Of a DNA stretch of 64,000 nt, positions 27,803 through 39,289 are shown piece by piece. Position numbers and translations under genes: made by a program. Every line of letters starts with the position of its first letter. Positions within the stretch are counted from its first letter, which is position 1. A model generated the notes under the pieces. It had not been told where the DNA came from. It ran no database searches and saw nothing but the letters and a program-made list of their open reading frames with translations. Source of the DNA: Diphasiastrum complanatum (Eukaryota; Streptophyta; Lycopodiopsida; Lycopodiales; Lycopodiaceae); assembly GCA_029204225.1 (NCBI GenBank), contig CM055098.1, positions 20,683,097-20,747,096 of the forward strand, given 5' to 3'.

Positions 27803-28976
27803 ATGGGGAAGCCCAGCAGAAGCGATGAGGTGCTGACAGAAGAGGAGCAGCTGCGATTAACCCAGCAGGTGCAGCAGCTGTTTGAGGCAGCAGCTCCTAA
27901 GCGGCCTCAAAAGCCCGAGCGCAGCGAGGCCAACCCATTTGATGCCCTCGGCAGCGACTCGCACTACCCCGGAGATGTCATCCCTGAATTAAGCCGCTTG
28001 CAGCAGCTGAAAGCTCAGTCAGTGGTAACAAAATGCTCTCTTCTGGTCAATTTTGATGGAGTAATTTAGCACCTAAGCACTTTTTCTGATTTTTATAATT
28101 GATCTGCTTTAAGCTGTTTGTTCACTCTGCTTTGCGTCATCTTTGACAAGGAAAATTGTCAAGAAGCAGCCCGATCTTGAATTTTTCTAAAAAGAATCTA
28201 CTTTTTGATATGCATGAGGTTTTATTAAGATGAGGGTTGTTGATTTGAGGAATGATGTGCATTTATCTGAAGACTGATGAGTTCTGCTATGACTTTTGTG
28301 CAGCTTCTGCCAGTAGAAGGGGGAGTGGTGAGTGGAGACGATTACGAAGAGAACGAATACTACAAAGAGTTTGCTCCTGTGGTGGAAACAGAGCATCACA
28401 CGGTAACAGAGATAGCAAAACTTTCCTGTGCAAGCCCTTAATCTCTCTATGAGATTCAAATGTTGATCGGGATTTTTTAATCTGCTTTTTTTGCATGATC
28501 TGCAAGTAGATAAGATCTGTTCAGAGCAAGTTCAGCCTCCGAATGTCCAATCCAGGTACGAGTTGTTGGTTGACTTGCAAGCTCAATCAATGGCTAAAAG
28601 TCTGAGTTTCCTTGATGCAGACTGGAACTGGATACATAAAAGTGGAGATTGCTCAGAACGATTGTCTGAAATTGGACACAAATACTGTTGGAGTTGCCAA
28701 AAAGGCACAGTTCAAGTGCAACCCAGCAACCAATGAATGGGAGCCATCCCCCGATCTGGTAAGTACTCTTTCCCCTCTATTATTTCTTATTAGATTGCAA
28801 CATCAAATCTTGCGATCCACATTGTAACGCCAAATCCAAGAAGTTTAAATTGTTTTGCACTGCCACTTTGCAATTTTATCATTACAACTATTTATGTATA
28901 TCTCTGCTAATTATGAATTGTTGGTTCCTTTCAGATCTTTCCAGTGAGTGATAAGCCATCGAGAAGCGATCCGTGA
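27803..28976 (+). CDS. MEE59-like (maternal effect embryo arrest 59) conserved plant protein, four exons
   Basis: Exons 27803-28024, 28304-28402, 28621-28758 and 28935-28976 are each flanked by GT...AG. All introns are phase 0 and the product is 166 aa. Exon 1 gives MGKPSRSDEVLTEEEQ, a Gln-rich helix and KRPQKPERSE, then VIPELSRLQQLKAQS. Exon 2 has NEYYKEFAPVVETEHHT. Exon 3 opens with TGTGYIKVE. Exon 4 ends SDKPSRSDP, echoing the N-terminal KPSRSD. The layout and the EYYKxL...HHTTGTGFIK core fit the small plant protein annotated MEE59 in Arabidopsis, recalled from memory. No enzymatic motif, signal peptide or membrane segment is seen; molecular function is unknown. A possible TATA (ATTATATATTA) lies at about 27550. 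Confidence 0.8.
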
Positions 28977-30388
28977 AATTTGGAAAATTGGCTGTCGTCT
29001 GAGGATCAACATGGTTGTTCATTGAGAGCTGACTGTAGATACATATGCAAGCTGCTAAAATTTCTTCATCACCCGAGTTTGCTAAATAAGAATGGTACAG
29101 GGATATGATGCTGTTTCTGCATCTTTATGGAACATTGTTCCTCTACCTAAATACACTCATAGCTAGGACATTCATTGAGGTTTGACTGTGCACAAATCTA
29201 TGAAACCGATTATTTTTTCACGAGTATGACTTCTTAATCTGGTCCCTTGAAAAAATCCTTCAATGCACTTGATTATATTTTAATATATTATAAATTGTTT
29301 AGGTAGAGATCAAAGCTATTATCCATTCTAGACATTTAAGAGAACTTTGCATATGAACATGAGCAAATGCTTTCTTACCATTTTGAAGCAACACTCATAC
29401 AAAGCCTTTGGCAGCGTAATAAGACTGCATAAGAGGGATTACCTGTGTAAAAGTCATAAATAATTTGTTGGGCTTTAAATCATGTGCCCTGTGTACAGGT
29501 AGGTTGCCAATGACAGCCATATGTATTAGAATATAAGTTAATTATTGCATATATGGGATAAAATCAGGCTCTTGCAAAACCCGTCAAGCCAGAATCTGTG
29601 TTGTTCCAGTAGGTGAAAGAGTAGGTCGCATGAGTAGATTTATGGAATTGAACCAACTCACAAGCTATCACTTGATAAGGAGATGGCCTACAGGCTAGAG
29701 CTGCTATGGACCAAGTGTATTTGACCTCACACTTCTTTTCATAAACATTCATTGTGTAAACCTGATCGATCTTCATGAACAGAAAATGCCGCAGCTTTCT
29801 TCACCGGTAGGGCCCCGGCCGGAGTGCACCTCAGCGAGTCAGCTGAGTTGAGAATTTGAGGAATAAGTTGATCCAACTTTCATTGGGTGATCATACTTTG
29901 TTTTCATTTGTGTTTTGACCTTAATCTTGAGATTTGACCCTTTTCTTGGCATTTTGTACATAAATGTAAGTCCTTGAATGGCAATTTGTACATGAGACTC
30001 GAGAGTAAGTACTTCATACTTATGTACTTGTTCTTGCCTTTGGTTCCAATAAATGAGTTCAGACTCCATGTGCTCAAGTGGTCAAAAGAAGTTTATGGGA
30101 GCCAACTTTGAAGTGTAAATGTGTAACACTTTAAGAACCTTAGAACTCTTTGTTAATCATGAACACAAAACTAATTCCATTGACCATTTTGTTAGGCCCC
30201 TCTACTCGGTGCACATATTGTTTTTATGTGTATGAATGATTGGGGGAAGAAAAAGCCAAACCATATCACGAGGGGACTAAATATTTAAACGCAATTGGAG
30301 AGTATAGAGCACATACTAAGTTGATTATTTCAAAAAGCTAATAGAAGTTAGTGAAAGTAATCTAATGAAGATAAGGTTCTCGACGTGA
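28977..30388. other. 3' flank of the MEE59-like gene and intergenic sequence
   Basis: No gene seen. The minus strand at about 29775-29850 has GC-rich text (GGTGCACTCCGGCCGGGGCC) that looks like part of a SINE, but without a convincing A/B-box pair. Confidence 0.5.
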
Positions 30389-30640
30389 TGTATCTTGACA
30401 TGGGCTTAAGATGAGACGACTTGTGTAATGTTGTCTTGTGACCCTAGGTGTCTCTTGACATGGGCGTAAGATGCTTCTTGGTTTCCAAGGGGAGGCTCGA
30501 ACCTGGGACCAAAGAAACTTTGGATGCCAAGCCAACCAGCTGAGCCAACCCGGTTGGGTAACATGGGCGTAAGATGAGGTGAGTTGCATAATATTGTCTC
30601 ATGACCCTAGGTGTCTCTTGACATGCCTTGACCTGAGGTG
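30389..30640. repeat. About 66-bp direct repeat, interrupted by a SINE
   Basis: The unit TCTTGACATGGGC(T/G)TAAGATGAG...TGTCT(T/C)(G/A)TGACCCTAGGTG occurs at about 30389 and again from about 30452. The second copy is split at AAGATG by the insertion at 30474-30560, and a third partial copy follows. Confidence 0.8.
30474..30560 (-). mobile_element. tRNA-derived SINE with 16-bp target-site duplication
   Basis: The minus strand carries an A box (TGGCTCAGCTGG) and, about 37 bp downstream, a B box (GGTTCGAGCC), the internal RNA polymerase III promoter of tRNA-type SINEs. The 87-bp insert is bounded by identical ACATGGGCGTAAGATG at 30458-30473 and 30561-30576, a textbook target-site duplication. 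It is short, with only a weak A-rich tail, and could be a retroposed tRNA pseudogene. Confidence 0.8.
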
Positions 30641-32269
30641 ACTACGAACTTGACAAAGTGGAGAATGTGGGAAAAGTCTTCGTGAAGATGGCAAAAGAAT
30701 ATTGGTTATTTGCAAAGAAGATTGGGATAGAAACAAGCATAAAGACAATATGCATACAATAAGGAGCTTCGTTTTGTTAGGGAATTGGTAGTTTTCATTG
30801 TTCCACGTCTCACAAAACATGGCCCGTACAATTAAGTAGGTGGTGAATTGTACTTGCTCTCTCTACACAATGAAGGGCTTCAATGAAAATGCACATGTGA
30901 TGAAAATGCACCTCCTTAGTTCCAATTTTCCTTGAGAATAAGTACAATAGTCAATGTTTTTTTTTTTGTTTGACCTTGAGATTTAGTTTCTTGTTTGTTC
31001 ACAATAATATTAGTAGTGCTTGAAAAGCTCTCAATAAAATATTTCATTTTGTCAAGTTGATGGCACTCCAAGTTTGTCTTACCATGATTGAAATTTCATC
31101 AACGTATTGTACAAATTTTGGTACACTCGGAGAGTATACTTAAGTAGGTGCATATTTTAAGGAATACAAAGCTACCTTAGGTACCTATAACATTCTTGAT
31201 CCCATCATAAGGTAGATTGTGTTATATTCTACTACAAAGTTAATTCCATTGGCAAATTACAAAACCATGCTCTAAAGACAATATCAAATTTTCTATGAAG
31301 AAAACACTTCCAATGCTTTCTATTAGGATCAAACATTTGCCCTTACATCTTTTAGGTTCCACTTAGTGGGATTTCCCACCTCACTCAATTAAGTTGCTCC
31401 TTTAATTGGCCAATGGCCTTTGTTGTAAAGCTGACTTGGGTGCACCCAGCGTGCCCTGCAAGACTCTAAGGGGTGACGCTCCCTAAGGTCCCAGAGCAAG
31501 TTTAGGGTTTAGGGCTAAGCCTCCGACCTATGGTGAGCCAGTCAAGTAGTCACAAGTCATGAGCTAGCTCTGGAGCTCGAGTCATGGCCTAGTCAGGAAG
31601 CAAGTTGATTCTACCGTCGGGACGGCTCCCAGGACCCATGTCCGGGAGCCAGACTGATTCTGCCAGGCTTGCCAGGCTTAATCAGCAAAATAAAAACTAA
31701 GTCCTAAAAAGTGTGCTTTACCATAAAGCACTATATTCCAGGACAGAGGGGGTGCGCCGAATCACACCAGAACTATAGGGGGAGTCCGGCAGACAGAAAC
31801 TTGGGCAGCTCAACCAGCGCCAGGAATTCAGTCGCCAGGTCTCAGCTCCCTCTACCAACACGAGCCAGGCATAATGCCCAGCACGTGTTGGTGGCTCCGA
31901 GACCAATCAGTCTATGTATGAATGTATCATCTTCCAAATTTAATAAAGTTGACCCTTGGGGATGATTACCATTTCGGTTTCGCCTCCGGGACTGGTCCAA
32001 GTGAAGGACCCTTACTACAACCTTTTTGCGTCGCCGATGTCCAAGGGTCCACGTCATCGACGTGTGGCTCGCTGCTATGCCAATTGGTCAGTTTGGCGAC
32101 CACTATGCCTTGGGTTTCATGTGTGGCTTGTTTTTGCCTTTGGTTACCTTTTGGGGACGGATTCTGAGTTGGCTTTCGGGTTGGTTGGGATTCCAGTTTT
32201 CTTAAGTCTGAATGGTTAAGCTTGTTACGTTTCTAAGTTGGCTTTTATGTAAGTGCAGGATGGATGAAT
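30641..32269. other. Intergenic; GC-richer block at 31430-32225
   Basis: 30641-31430 is AT-rich with no gene. 31430-32225 is more GC-rich, with short open frames on both strands and words such as GGGAGCCAGACTGATTCTGCC repeated loosely. It may be a degraded LTR or non-autonomous retroelement. No protein domain is recognised. Confidence 0.4.
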
Positions 32270-32289
32270 GTTAGACTTAAGTGCGTGTT

Positions 32290-32610
32290 GGGAAAACCTT
32301 GAAAAAAACGCAAAAACAATATATCGAAAAAAATGCGAAAATAAAATCCTGAAAAACACGAAACGAAAACGAAAACCCGAAACCCTAAAACAAAAAACCC
32401 AAAATCAAAACCCAAAATCTCGAAAATCAAAACACGATATTAAACCTCGAAGAAGAAATCGTGAAAAAACGCAAACATGAAACTGAAAAAATCCCAAAAA
32501 AAATGCGAAAATAAAATCTCGAAAAAAAAAACGCGAAACGAAAATCCCAAAAAACCCAAAAATCTCGAAACTCTAAAACATGAAAATGAAAATCCGAAAA
32601 ATCTCGAGTC
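32290..32610. repeat. A-rich low-complexity tract with recurring CGAAAA words
   Basis: About 320 bp composed of A-runs punctuated by CG and CCC (AAAATCTCGAAAA, AAAACGCGAAACGAAAA). Long Phe-rich frames on the minus strand are artefacts of this composition. Confidence 0.85.
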
Positions 32611-32859
32611 CCAACGCCCTTTGAGGCGTTGGCGCAATAGCCTCTAGCAACAAATATTGTCAAACTATAGAATAATACTCAAAATCTTTCATACATTAAT
32701 TCACTTTAAAAGCGTGTACACATAAGGTACTAGATTAGACATATTTATATTGCCTTTAAGGTCAACTAAAGAGCCATTATGCAAAAAAAAAAAATTATGA
32801 GTCACAAAATTCTGTTTTAATGACTGAATTCTCAATGACAAGCGAGGAACAAACTGGTC

Positions 32860-33066
32860 CTAGACTTGTTGATTTCCCCCTCCCGTTTTTGCCATACTGA
32901 CCACATACTTGTGATCACTTGGTGTGGTTGACACATTGAGCTTCTGCACGATTTTAATACTAAAAAAATTATGAGTTGAGCCATAAGAGGATACAACTTG
33001 GTTGCCTACAAAACCATTCATATTAATGAGACCGTGAGGTCCAAAAATAGCTATATGAAATAGCAA
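32860..33066 (-). mobile_element. Gypsy-type retropepsin fragment
   Basis: GSTHNFFSIKIVQKLNVSTT and then KYVVSMAK match the region after the retropepsin active site (DSGSTHNFxxxxxxxKL). The catalytic Asp position is not Asp here (SYGSTHNF). Confidence 0.6.
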
Positions 33067-33115
33067 TCATTACAAATTACATTTTTTCAGGCAAACTTTG
33101 GATGCAGGAAAACAT

Positions 33116-34702
33116 AACTCGTCACTCCTGGCTTTGTCAAAATCTACCCTTTTCAATCTAGGGTGCTTTTTTTCACTTTCTCGAGTGTCAAAAGTCTTCT
33201 CCTTGCTCTTCTTCAAAAAGGTACCCATCAACAAGTCGCCTCTCAGTGTTATACAGACTTGGTTGAAATTGTCTTTACAAACTATTAAGCTAAGTAGTTA
33301 GCAACACGACATTTTTAACACATATGGAATTCCATCTATCAACAGTTCATGCTACAGAATATCATATCGATTAGGATATATTGAAAATACAGAATGAGAG
33401 TAATCCTATGGAAAGCTATTATAGGTTAGCTGGCTCATGCACATATAGAAGTAACATCATTACAAACTTCAAAAAGTACAAAGGGAAGAGTAGGCATATG
33501 GTGAGCACAAATACACTTCTGGTTATAATTTGCGTCATCTTCATCTATCTCTTGAGATTGAAAATCTTTAGATGAGTGATCTATATAGTATTGACTTTAT
33601 ATACCTTATTAGAATGAGATTCAGAGGCTTCAAGTAAATCTAATATTTTACAGAATCTAAGCTTCATCTATCGATCTCATAAAGCTATGTCAAGATGATT
33701 TTCAATTTAACAATTCGATCTTCTAGATCTATGATTAAATAGCCCATATTCATGTTATTGAAATAACGTTAGTAACCGTAAAAAGCACGTTTGGCATCAC
33801 ACATACCATTTGATCATGAAACGGCGATTCAATGAGTCAAAAACGAGATTGAAGAGAACCATACCTCAGTGGATTTCAGGAACGATCGAGCCTGCATCCA
33901 TGGAATGCTCTAGCCGTCACTTTGTTCTTTTGGGTGGAAGACTTGGGCCCTTATATCTCCATGAAAAACTTCTCATAAGTCTTAAAAAGAAAAAGCTCTG
34001 TAACTCGTCACTCCTGGCTTTGTCAAAATCTACCCTTTCCAATCTAGGGTTCTTTCTTTTTCGTTCCCGAGTGTCAAAAGTCTTCTCCTTGCTATTATAG
34101 GTTAGCTGGCTCATGCACATATAGAGGTAACATCATTACAAACTTCAAGAAGTACGAAGGGAAGAGCGGGCATTTGGTGAGCATAAATACACTTATGGTT
34201 GCAATTTGCGTTGTCTTCATCTATCTCTTGAGATTGAAAATCTTCAGATGACAATGCTTTGTAATCTATATAGTATTGACTTTATATACCTTACTAGAAT
34301 GAGATTCAGAGGCTTCAAGTAAATTTAATATTTTACCAAATCTAAGTTTCATCTATCAATCTCATAAATTTATGTCAAGATGATTTTCAGATTAACAATT
34401 CGATCTTCTAAATCTATGATTAAATAGCCCATATTCACGTTATTGAAATAATGCTAGCAACCATAAAAAGCACGTTTGGCATGACATGTCATACCATTTG
34501 ATCATGAAATGGTGATTCAGTGAGTCAAAAACGAGATTGAAGAGAACCATACCTCAATGGATTTCAGGAACAATCGAGCCTGTCCAGGGAATGCTCTAGC
34601 CATCACTTTGTTCTATTGGGTGGAAGACTTGGGCCCTTTTCCAAGGCAAGGCCCCTTATACCTCCATGAAAAACTTCTCATAAGTCTTAAAAAGAAAAAG
34701 CT
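33116..34702. repeat. Large direct duplication, about 0.88 kb and 0.70 kb copies
   Basis: Copy 1 (33116-33998) and copy 2 (34002-34702) share AACTCGTCACTCCTGGCTTT at the start and CTTAAAAAGAAAAAGCTC at the end. Copy 2 lacks 210 bp present in copy 1 (33208-33417), with GCT on both sides of the missing part. It also has a small insert near 34640. Neither copy encodes a recognisable protein. Confidence 0.88.
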
Positions 34703-34720
34703 CCCCCCCCCCCCCCCCCC
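34703..34720. repeat. C18 homopolymer
   Basis: Uninterrupted run of 18 C. It is followed by a pyrimidine-rich stretch (34721-34835) that abuts the broken end of the gypsy element. Confidence 0.95.
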
Positions 34721-34835
34721 TTTTATCTCTTGTTATTCTCCCTCTCTTCTTATGCCTTCTTCTTCACTTCCCTCCTGCCTTCGTTGTTCGCATTGGTCCC
34801 TCGCCTCCGCTGCTTTTCTCGCCTCTACTCCCTTA

Positions 34836-35247
34836 CAAGGACAGTCTGTAGGTCAATTTTGGAAAAGATGGAAGAAGTGCCAAGCTGATCAAAAAGGTCA
34901 TCCATGTGAGGTATAGGATACTGATTACGGATAGTCAGCTTGTTTAAAGCACGATAGTCAATGGGCGTTTGGTTCCATATTTTTTTAGCAACAAGGAGGA
35001 CAAGAGCACCAAAAGGACTATGGCTAGGAACAATGAGGCCCTGACGTAAAAGGGAAGCAATTTGGAGTTGGACCTCATCACGTTCATCCTTAGACATACG
35101 ATATGGAGCACGAGAGGGTGGGGTAGCACCAGGAATAAGATCAATATGGTGGGTGACATCTTGTAATGGTGGCTGAGACGTAGGTTTTGAAAAGACCATA
35201 GAATACCGATGCAATAAGTCAGAAATCACCTGAGGAAGAGGATCCAT
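34836..35247 (-). pseudogene. Gypsy reverse transcriptase, N-terminal part
   Basis: Contains [60 protein letters not shown] and SIFSKIDL, the fixed order of the gypsy RT fingers/palm start. It breaks before the catalytic motif. Confidence 0.88.
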
Positions 35248-35934
35248 GGATGGAGGAGGAGGAGTAGCAACTAATACTTTGAATGATAAAAAGAGCTACA
35301 CCTTGAGCCTTTGGCAAGTTATGCATAAACTGATAGTCACCCTGGGAATCAATACCAGAAAGTAAATGATGCCAACCAGCATGTGTAAAAAACAATGTCT
35401 GCTGAGAATTATCCACAGCAACAGTACCAAGGGATGAAAACCAATCTGCACCAAGAATAATGTCATAGCACTCCAGAGGAATCATATAGAAATCTGCCTG
35501 TCCAGAGAAGTCACCAATGATATAGTCCAAGCCCTGAAACATTTGAGAGCTGATAAAAGTATGTGAGCTAGCAACCTCGACACTGAGAGATTGATAGTCA
35601 CCCTGGGAATCAATACCAGAAGGTAAATGATGCCAACCAGCATGTGTAAAAGACAATGTCTGCTGAGAAAGATTCACAACAACAGTACCAAGGGATGAAA
35701 ACCAATCTGCACCAGGAATAATGTCATAGCACTCCAGAGGAATAATATAGAAATCTGCCTATCTAGAGAAGTCACCAATCCTATAGTCCAAGCCCTGAAA
35801 CATCTGAGAGCTAATAAAAGTATGTGAGCTAGCAACCTCGACACTGAGAGATTGTGTAGCAGAAATAGGTGTAGCATGAATCCTGTGGAAATGTAACTGC
35901 TAATAAATGAGTGTGTACTGCCCATATCCACCAA
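35219..35934 (-). pseudogene. Gypsy protease region with tandem duplication
   Basis: VDMGSTHSFISS near 35905-35934 is the retropepsin active-site motif (DxGSTHxFIS). It is followed by the conserved IPLECYDIILGADWFSSLG block. A 263-bp tandem duplication repeats this block: copies at 35331-35593 and 35594-35856. The frame is broken. Confidence 0.85.
35331..35856. repeat. 263-bp tandem duplication inside the gypsy protease
   Basis: TGATAGTCACCCTGGGAATC recurs at 35331 and 35594, and CCTCGACACTGAGAGATTG ends both copies. 263 is not a multiple of 3, so the duplication shifts the frame. Confidence 0.9.
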
Positions 35935-36018
35935 AGCAATATACTCTCATCCCAAAATGCGAACACGTAACCGAATAGAACGAGGACCAGGACGCCCAAC
36001 CCAAGTAGCATAAGCAAG

Positions 36019-38021
36019 CTACGCATGGCAAGCGACAGAAGCAGGATCATCAGGAAGCGGGTCAGCCAACTCATCAATAGAATGTGGGTCAGGAGTATCA
36101 AGAATCTGGATATAAACATCCAAATCATTAGGAGTAAGAACCTCATAGTAAAAAACAACGGTAGGAGGACCAGGAGACTGTCGGCAATCATGGACGAGAT
36201 GATCTGGACTCTTACAACGATAATAGAGGCGCTTCTGATGAATCTCAGCAAACTTTGCGGCTGAATAACGACGAACAAAGGCAAGGCGAGGTGTAGAAGG
36301 GCGAGGGGGAACGATAGTAGAAGAAGCCAAAGTAGGAGAAGCAGTGGAAAGAGGGTGAGAAAAACGAGAAGAAGTGGACAACTCAGGATACTTATGCTGC
36401 AGGGTAGTAGCCAGGGAGATAGCATCTGAGAGAGTAGGAGGCCGAAAAGAGGAAACATCATATCGTAAGGAGCCTCTAAGACCAGCAATAAAATGTGAAA
36501 TAAGCTCTATAGGATGAAGATCAGTAAAAACAGTAAGAAAGCTCAGTAAACTGATCAATATAAGCAATCAAATGACTAGTATGGCGCTGTGTTGCAGCAG
36601 ATCGCGATCTGTTGCAAAAACGTTCCAGATTGTGCGATCCGGAACGTCAATGATCTGCGACCCGAATCGCATTTTCTTTTTTTTTTGGGGGGAAAAAGGA
36701 GTAATGGCCAATTTTTATTTTCTTTTTAATTTTAATACTAACTAAATCAGTTTTGAATGGTGTTCTGATGCCAATGGTTTGTAGATCTACTGATTCTGTT
36801 TTCTGTTAGAAAATGATAGAAAGAGTTAGAAGGAGCCTTTCTTAGATTGGCGAGAATTGTATACTTCTTTTGAAATAGTTGAAACATGGGTTTCGGGGGG
36901 CGGTAGCCCCCCGAGAAACAGGGGGTCCAATGGGGTAGTGAAAACACACTTTTTGGTGTTTTGCACCCGAAATAGTCGGCAAACTACACAGTCCAAATTT
37001 CTAAAACCATATGAAAATGCAACCAGTTTTCTTAAACCATCTATTGATGTCCATATTTCTAATCAATGTAGCCCACAACCATCTGAAACCAAGCAACAGA
37101 TCTGCATAACAATTGCTTTTTTGATATCCTTTCAAATGATACCCATATTGGCAACTATACAAAAAAAAAAATTGCGTTATGGAAAACCCTAATAAGAAAT
37201 CCCGGAATGAGGACTGCAATCTTGGTATGGCAAAGGCTACGAAACAGATCGCGTTGGCGAACCAACCAATGTGGGTCAATCATAGCCATACGAAGATCGT
37301 GCCAAAAAGTAGGCCATATATGTAATCCCTCACAAGTAGGATCAAAGCGATAGACACGCCACCAAGTCTGAGCTCGACCATCTAAATGTAACGCAACCAA
37401 CTGCACTTTCTAGATTTCAGTCTTGGGATACATAAGAAAATAGGTTTCCAACTTAGAGAACCAATTTTCCAAGATATTCCCATCAGATGAACTAGAATAA
37501 GTAGTAAGCTGGATGCAATCACGAAAATCACGAGCAAAATGAGGCTTAAGATTACTTGAAAAAATAGAAGAAGAAAATCTTGGTGGTGCGGAGGGAAATT
37601 CAGGTGGTGGTACAGAAGACCCAAAAGGAGACCCATAAGAACTAGCACTATATGAAGGGAGACCAAACATACTACCAAAAACACCTCTTGAAGATGGAGA
37701 TGGAGCAGGAGCAGGCGTACTCAAAATAGGAAATAAAGGTGTTTTACTAGGACGATGAAGAATGTCTGGGGTAGTGGTATACCCTCGTGGTAGGATAGTC
37801 TCAAGGCTAGAAAGAATACGATCAATACGACTCTAAAGATGATCCATGCGGGAATCAATATGTATAAAACGATCATCTGAAGAGCTCTGCGGAGGGTCTT
37901 CTGATGCAGAAGTCACCATAGGGACTAAGGAAGAGACAAAAACCTGAGGGAGAGGACGTTTGTCGTCACCCCAACTTAGTCTAACTTCCGAAATCACCAA
38001 AAATGGCACGTAAACAGTCAA
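36019..38021 (-). pseudogene. Gypsy gag, split by an inserted element
   Basis: The N-terminal half (38021 to 37232) shares one frame with stops at 37833 and 37410. It contains a Ser/Pro-rich leader, NWFSKLETYFLMYP and LHLDGRAQTWWRVYRF, the usual gag capsid-like core. It is interrupted by the 639-bp insert at 36586-37224. The C-terminal half then gives DLHPIELISHFIAGLRGSLR and a zinc knuckle, YYRCKSPDHLVHDC, in which the first Cys of CxxCxxxxHxxxxC is Tyr. A further shift lies near 36540. Confidence 0.85.
36586..37224. mobile_element. Unclassified 639-bp insertion element, copy A
   Basis: Bounded by a 7-bp direct repeat GTATGGC (36579-36585 and 37225-37231). Removing the element plus one repeat makes the interrupted gag frame continuous, so both limits are well supported. 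It starts GCTGTGTTGCAGCAGATCGC and ends GAGGACTGCAATCTTG; the two ends share TTGCAG in inverted orientation. Inside is a strong hairpin, TTTCGGGGGGC-ggta-GCCCCCCGAGAAA, at 36891-36918. No coding capacity. It is related to 48644-49567. Confidence 0.85.
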
Positions 38022-38239
38022 TCAAGATGGATAATAATCAGAAAATGAGGGGCTGAGAAAGTAGAAGGTTTCTAACAAAATGGAAAAATGGAAAGAGCAA
38101 ATATGAACAGGAATAGGGGGCTGGAAAGAGCAGTATATGAGCAGAAAAGACAACAAGTAGGTGCAAAAAGGCGTAAGCAATACCTGGGTGGTTGCTGATC
38201 CGTCGTTCACTCGGTAGTGCCAACAAAGAGAGGTAAAAG

Positions 38240-38830
38240 TTGAAGATAATAGGGCACTGGGCAGCAACTACCAAGATCCACAATATGCTGAAGAATAGAC
38301 TGAAAAAAGGTGCTAAAGTAAGGTGCTGAACAGCCTCCAATCAATAGCCGAAACGGACAGCAAGTCGGTGAAAAGAATTGCTGAAAATGAGACGGTAGTA
38401 GGGTGCTGGACAATAGCTATTAAATCTACAAAAACCATGAAAATCTGCTGAAAAAATTGACGAAAGTGATGGGTTACCGCTAACAATGAGATGGTAGTAG
38501 GGCGCTGGACAGCCTCCAATTAATATAAAAAATGGACAATAAATCGGTGACGAAAAGTGTCGAAAATGATGAGGTAGTAGGGCGCTGGGCAATAGCTACC
38601 AAATCTACAAAAACAATAAAAATCTGTCGAAAAAATTGATGAAAGTGATGAGTTAGCAGGGCGCTGGACAGCCTCCACCAAAACTGCAAAAAATGATGAA
38701 GAAATCGTCAAAAGTGATGGGCAGTAGGCCGCTGGATAGCCACCACCAATCTGCAAAAATGACAGAAAAAAATCGATGAAAGTGATGGGTGGTAGGGCGC
38801 TGGACAGCCTCCACCAATCTATAGGAAAGT
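38240..38830. repeat. Minisatellite, about 65-90-bp units x8, in the gypsy leader
   Basis: GGGCGCTGGACAGCCTCC or a close variant recurs near 38250, 38322, 38406, 38500, 38584, 38662, 38731 and 38797, each followed by CAAAAA(T)GA...GTGATG. Alternate units end CAGCCTCC and CAATAGCT. Confidence 0.88.
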
Positions 38831-38842
38831 GCACTGATACCA
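38831..38842 (-). promoter_or_regulatory. Primer-binding site of the gypsy element
   Basis: The minus strand reads TGGTATCAGTGC, one base different from the usual TGGTATCAGAGC site for initiator tRNA-Met. It lies just inside the presumed LTR. Confidence 0.7.
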
Positions 38843-39289
38843 AGTTACAAGCTAAGATTCACTAGCTATGCTAGAAAGCAGGACTTAAGTTAGAAAGCAG
38901 GAAGAGAATGCTTAAGGAGGCTAAAGAGGAGCAATCATCATAAATTGAATAAAGGAATACAATGATGCCCTACTTATACCCTCTCCATGAATCAAATGGA
39001 TGATTCAAAAAAAGGAGGGAAAAAGATTTGGAGGGAAAATAGTGCACCCTCCCAATAGGAGGACCTCCACTCCAAATCAATGTGACCAAGTCTTAAAAAT
39101 ATAATCAAATAGGGCCCAAGGCTAGTATATGAATAAAAAGGGCCCTTAGGCCTGCTTATGCATAATAACAATAAAAGAATGGATGCGGCGAATGCAATGA
39201 GCCAAGTCCATAACTGGTTGCTGGCTTGTTTTTCTGTCAATGTTACGTTTTTTCATAATGCCCAGGTTTTAACATGCCTCTCACCTGCA

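Larger units (their letters stand above)
34836..39245 (-). mobile_element. Degraded Ty3/gypsy retrotransposon, 3' part missing
   Basis: Order on the minus strand: probable 5' LTR (38843-39245, with a TATA-like GGTATAAGTAGG), primer-binding site (38831-38842), repetitive leader, gag, protease, then the N-terminal half of reverse transcriptase. RT stops abruptly after KIDLQ at about 34848, so the catalytic YxDD region, RNase H, integrase and 3' LTR are absent. Exact LTR ends are not fixed. Confidence 0.85.

Noticed and set aside
29775-29850. Possible SINE on the minus strand
   Set aside because: GC-rich core resembles SINE text but I could not find a paired A and B box or target duplications.
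32245-32663. Phe-rich minus frames
   Set aside because: They follow directly from an A-rich low-complexity tract.
35829-36488. 219-codon Leu-rich minus frame
   Set aside because: It overlaps the gypsy gag in another frame, and the gag frame carries the zinc knuckle. The Leu-rich text is a shadow.
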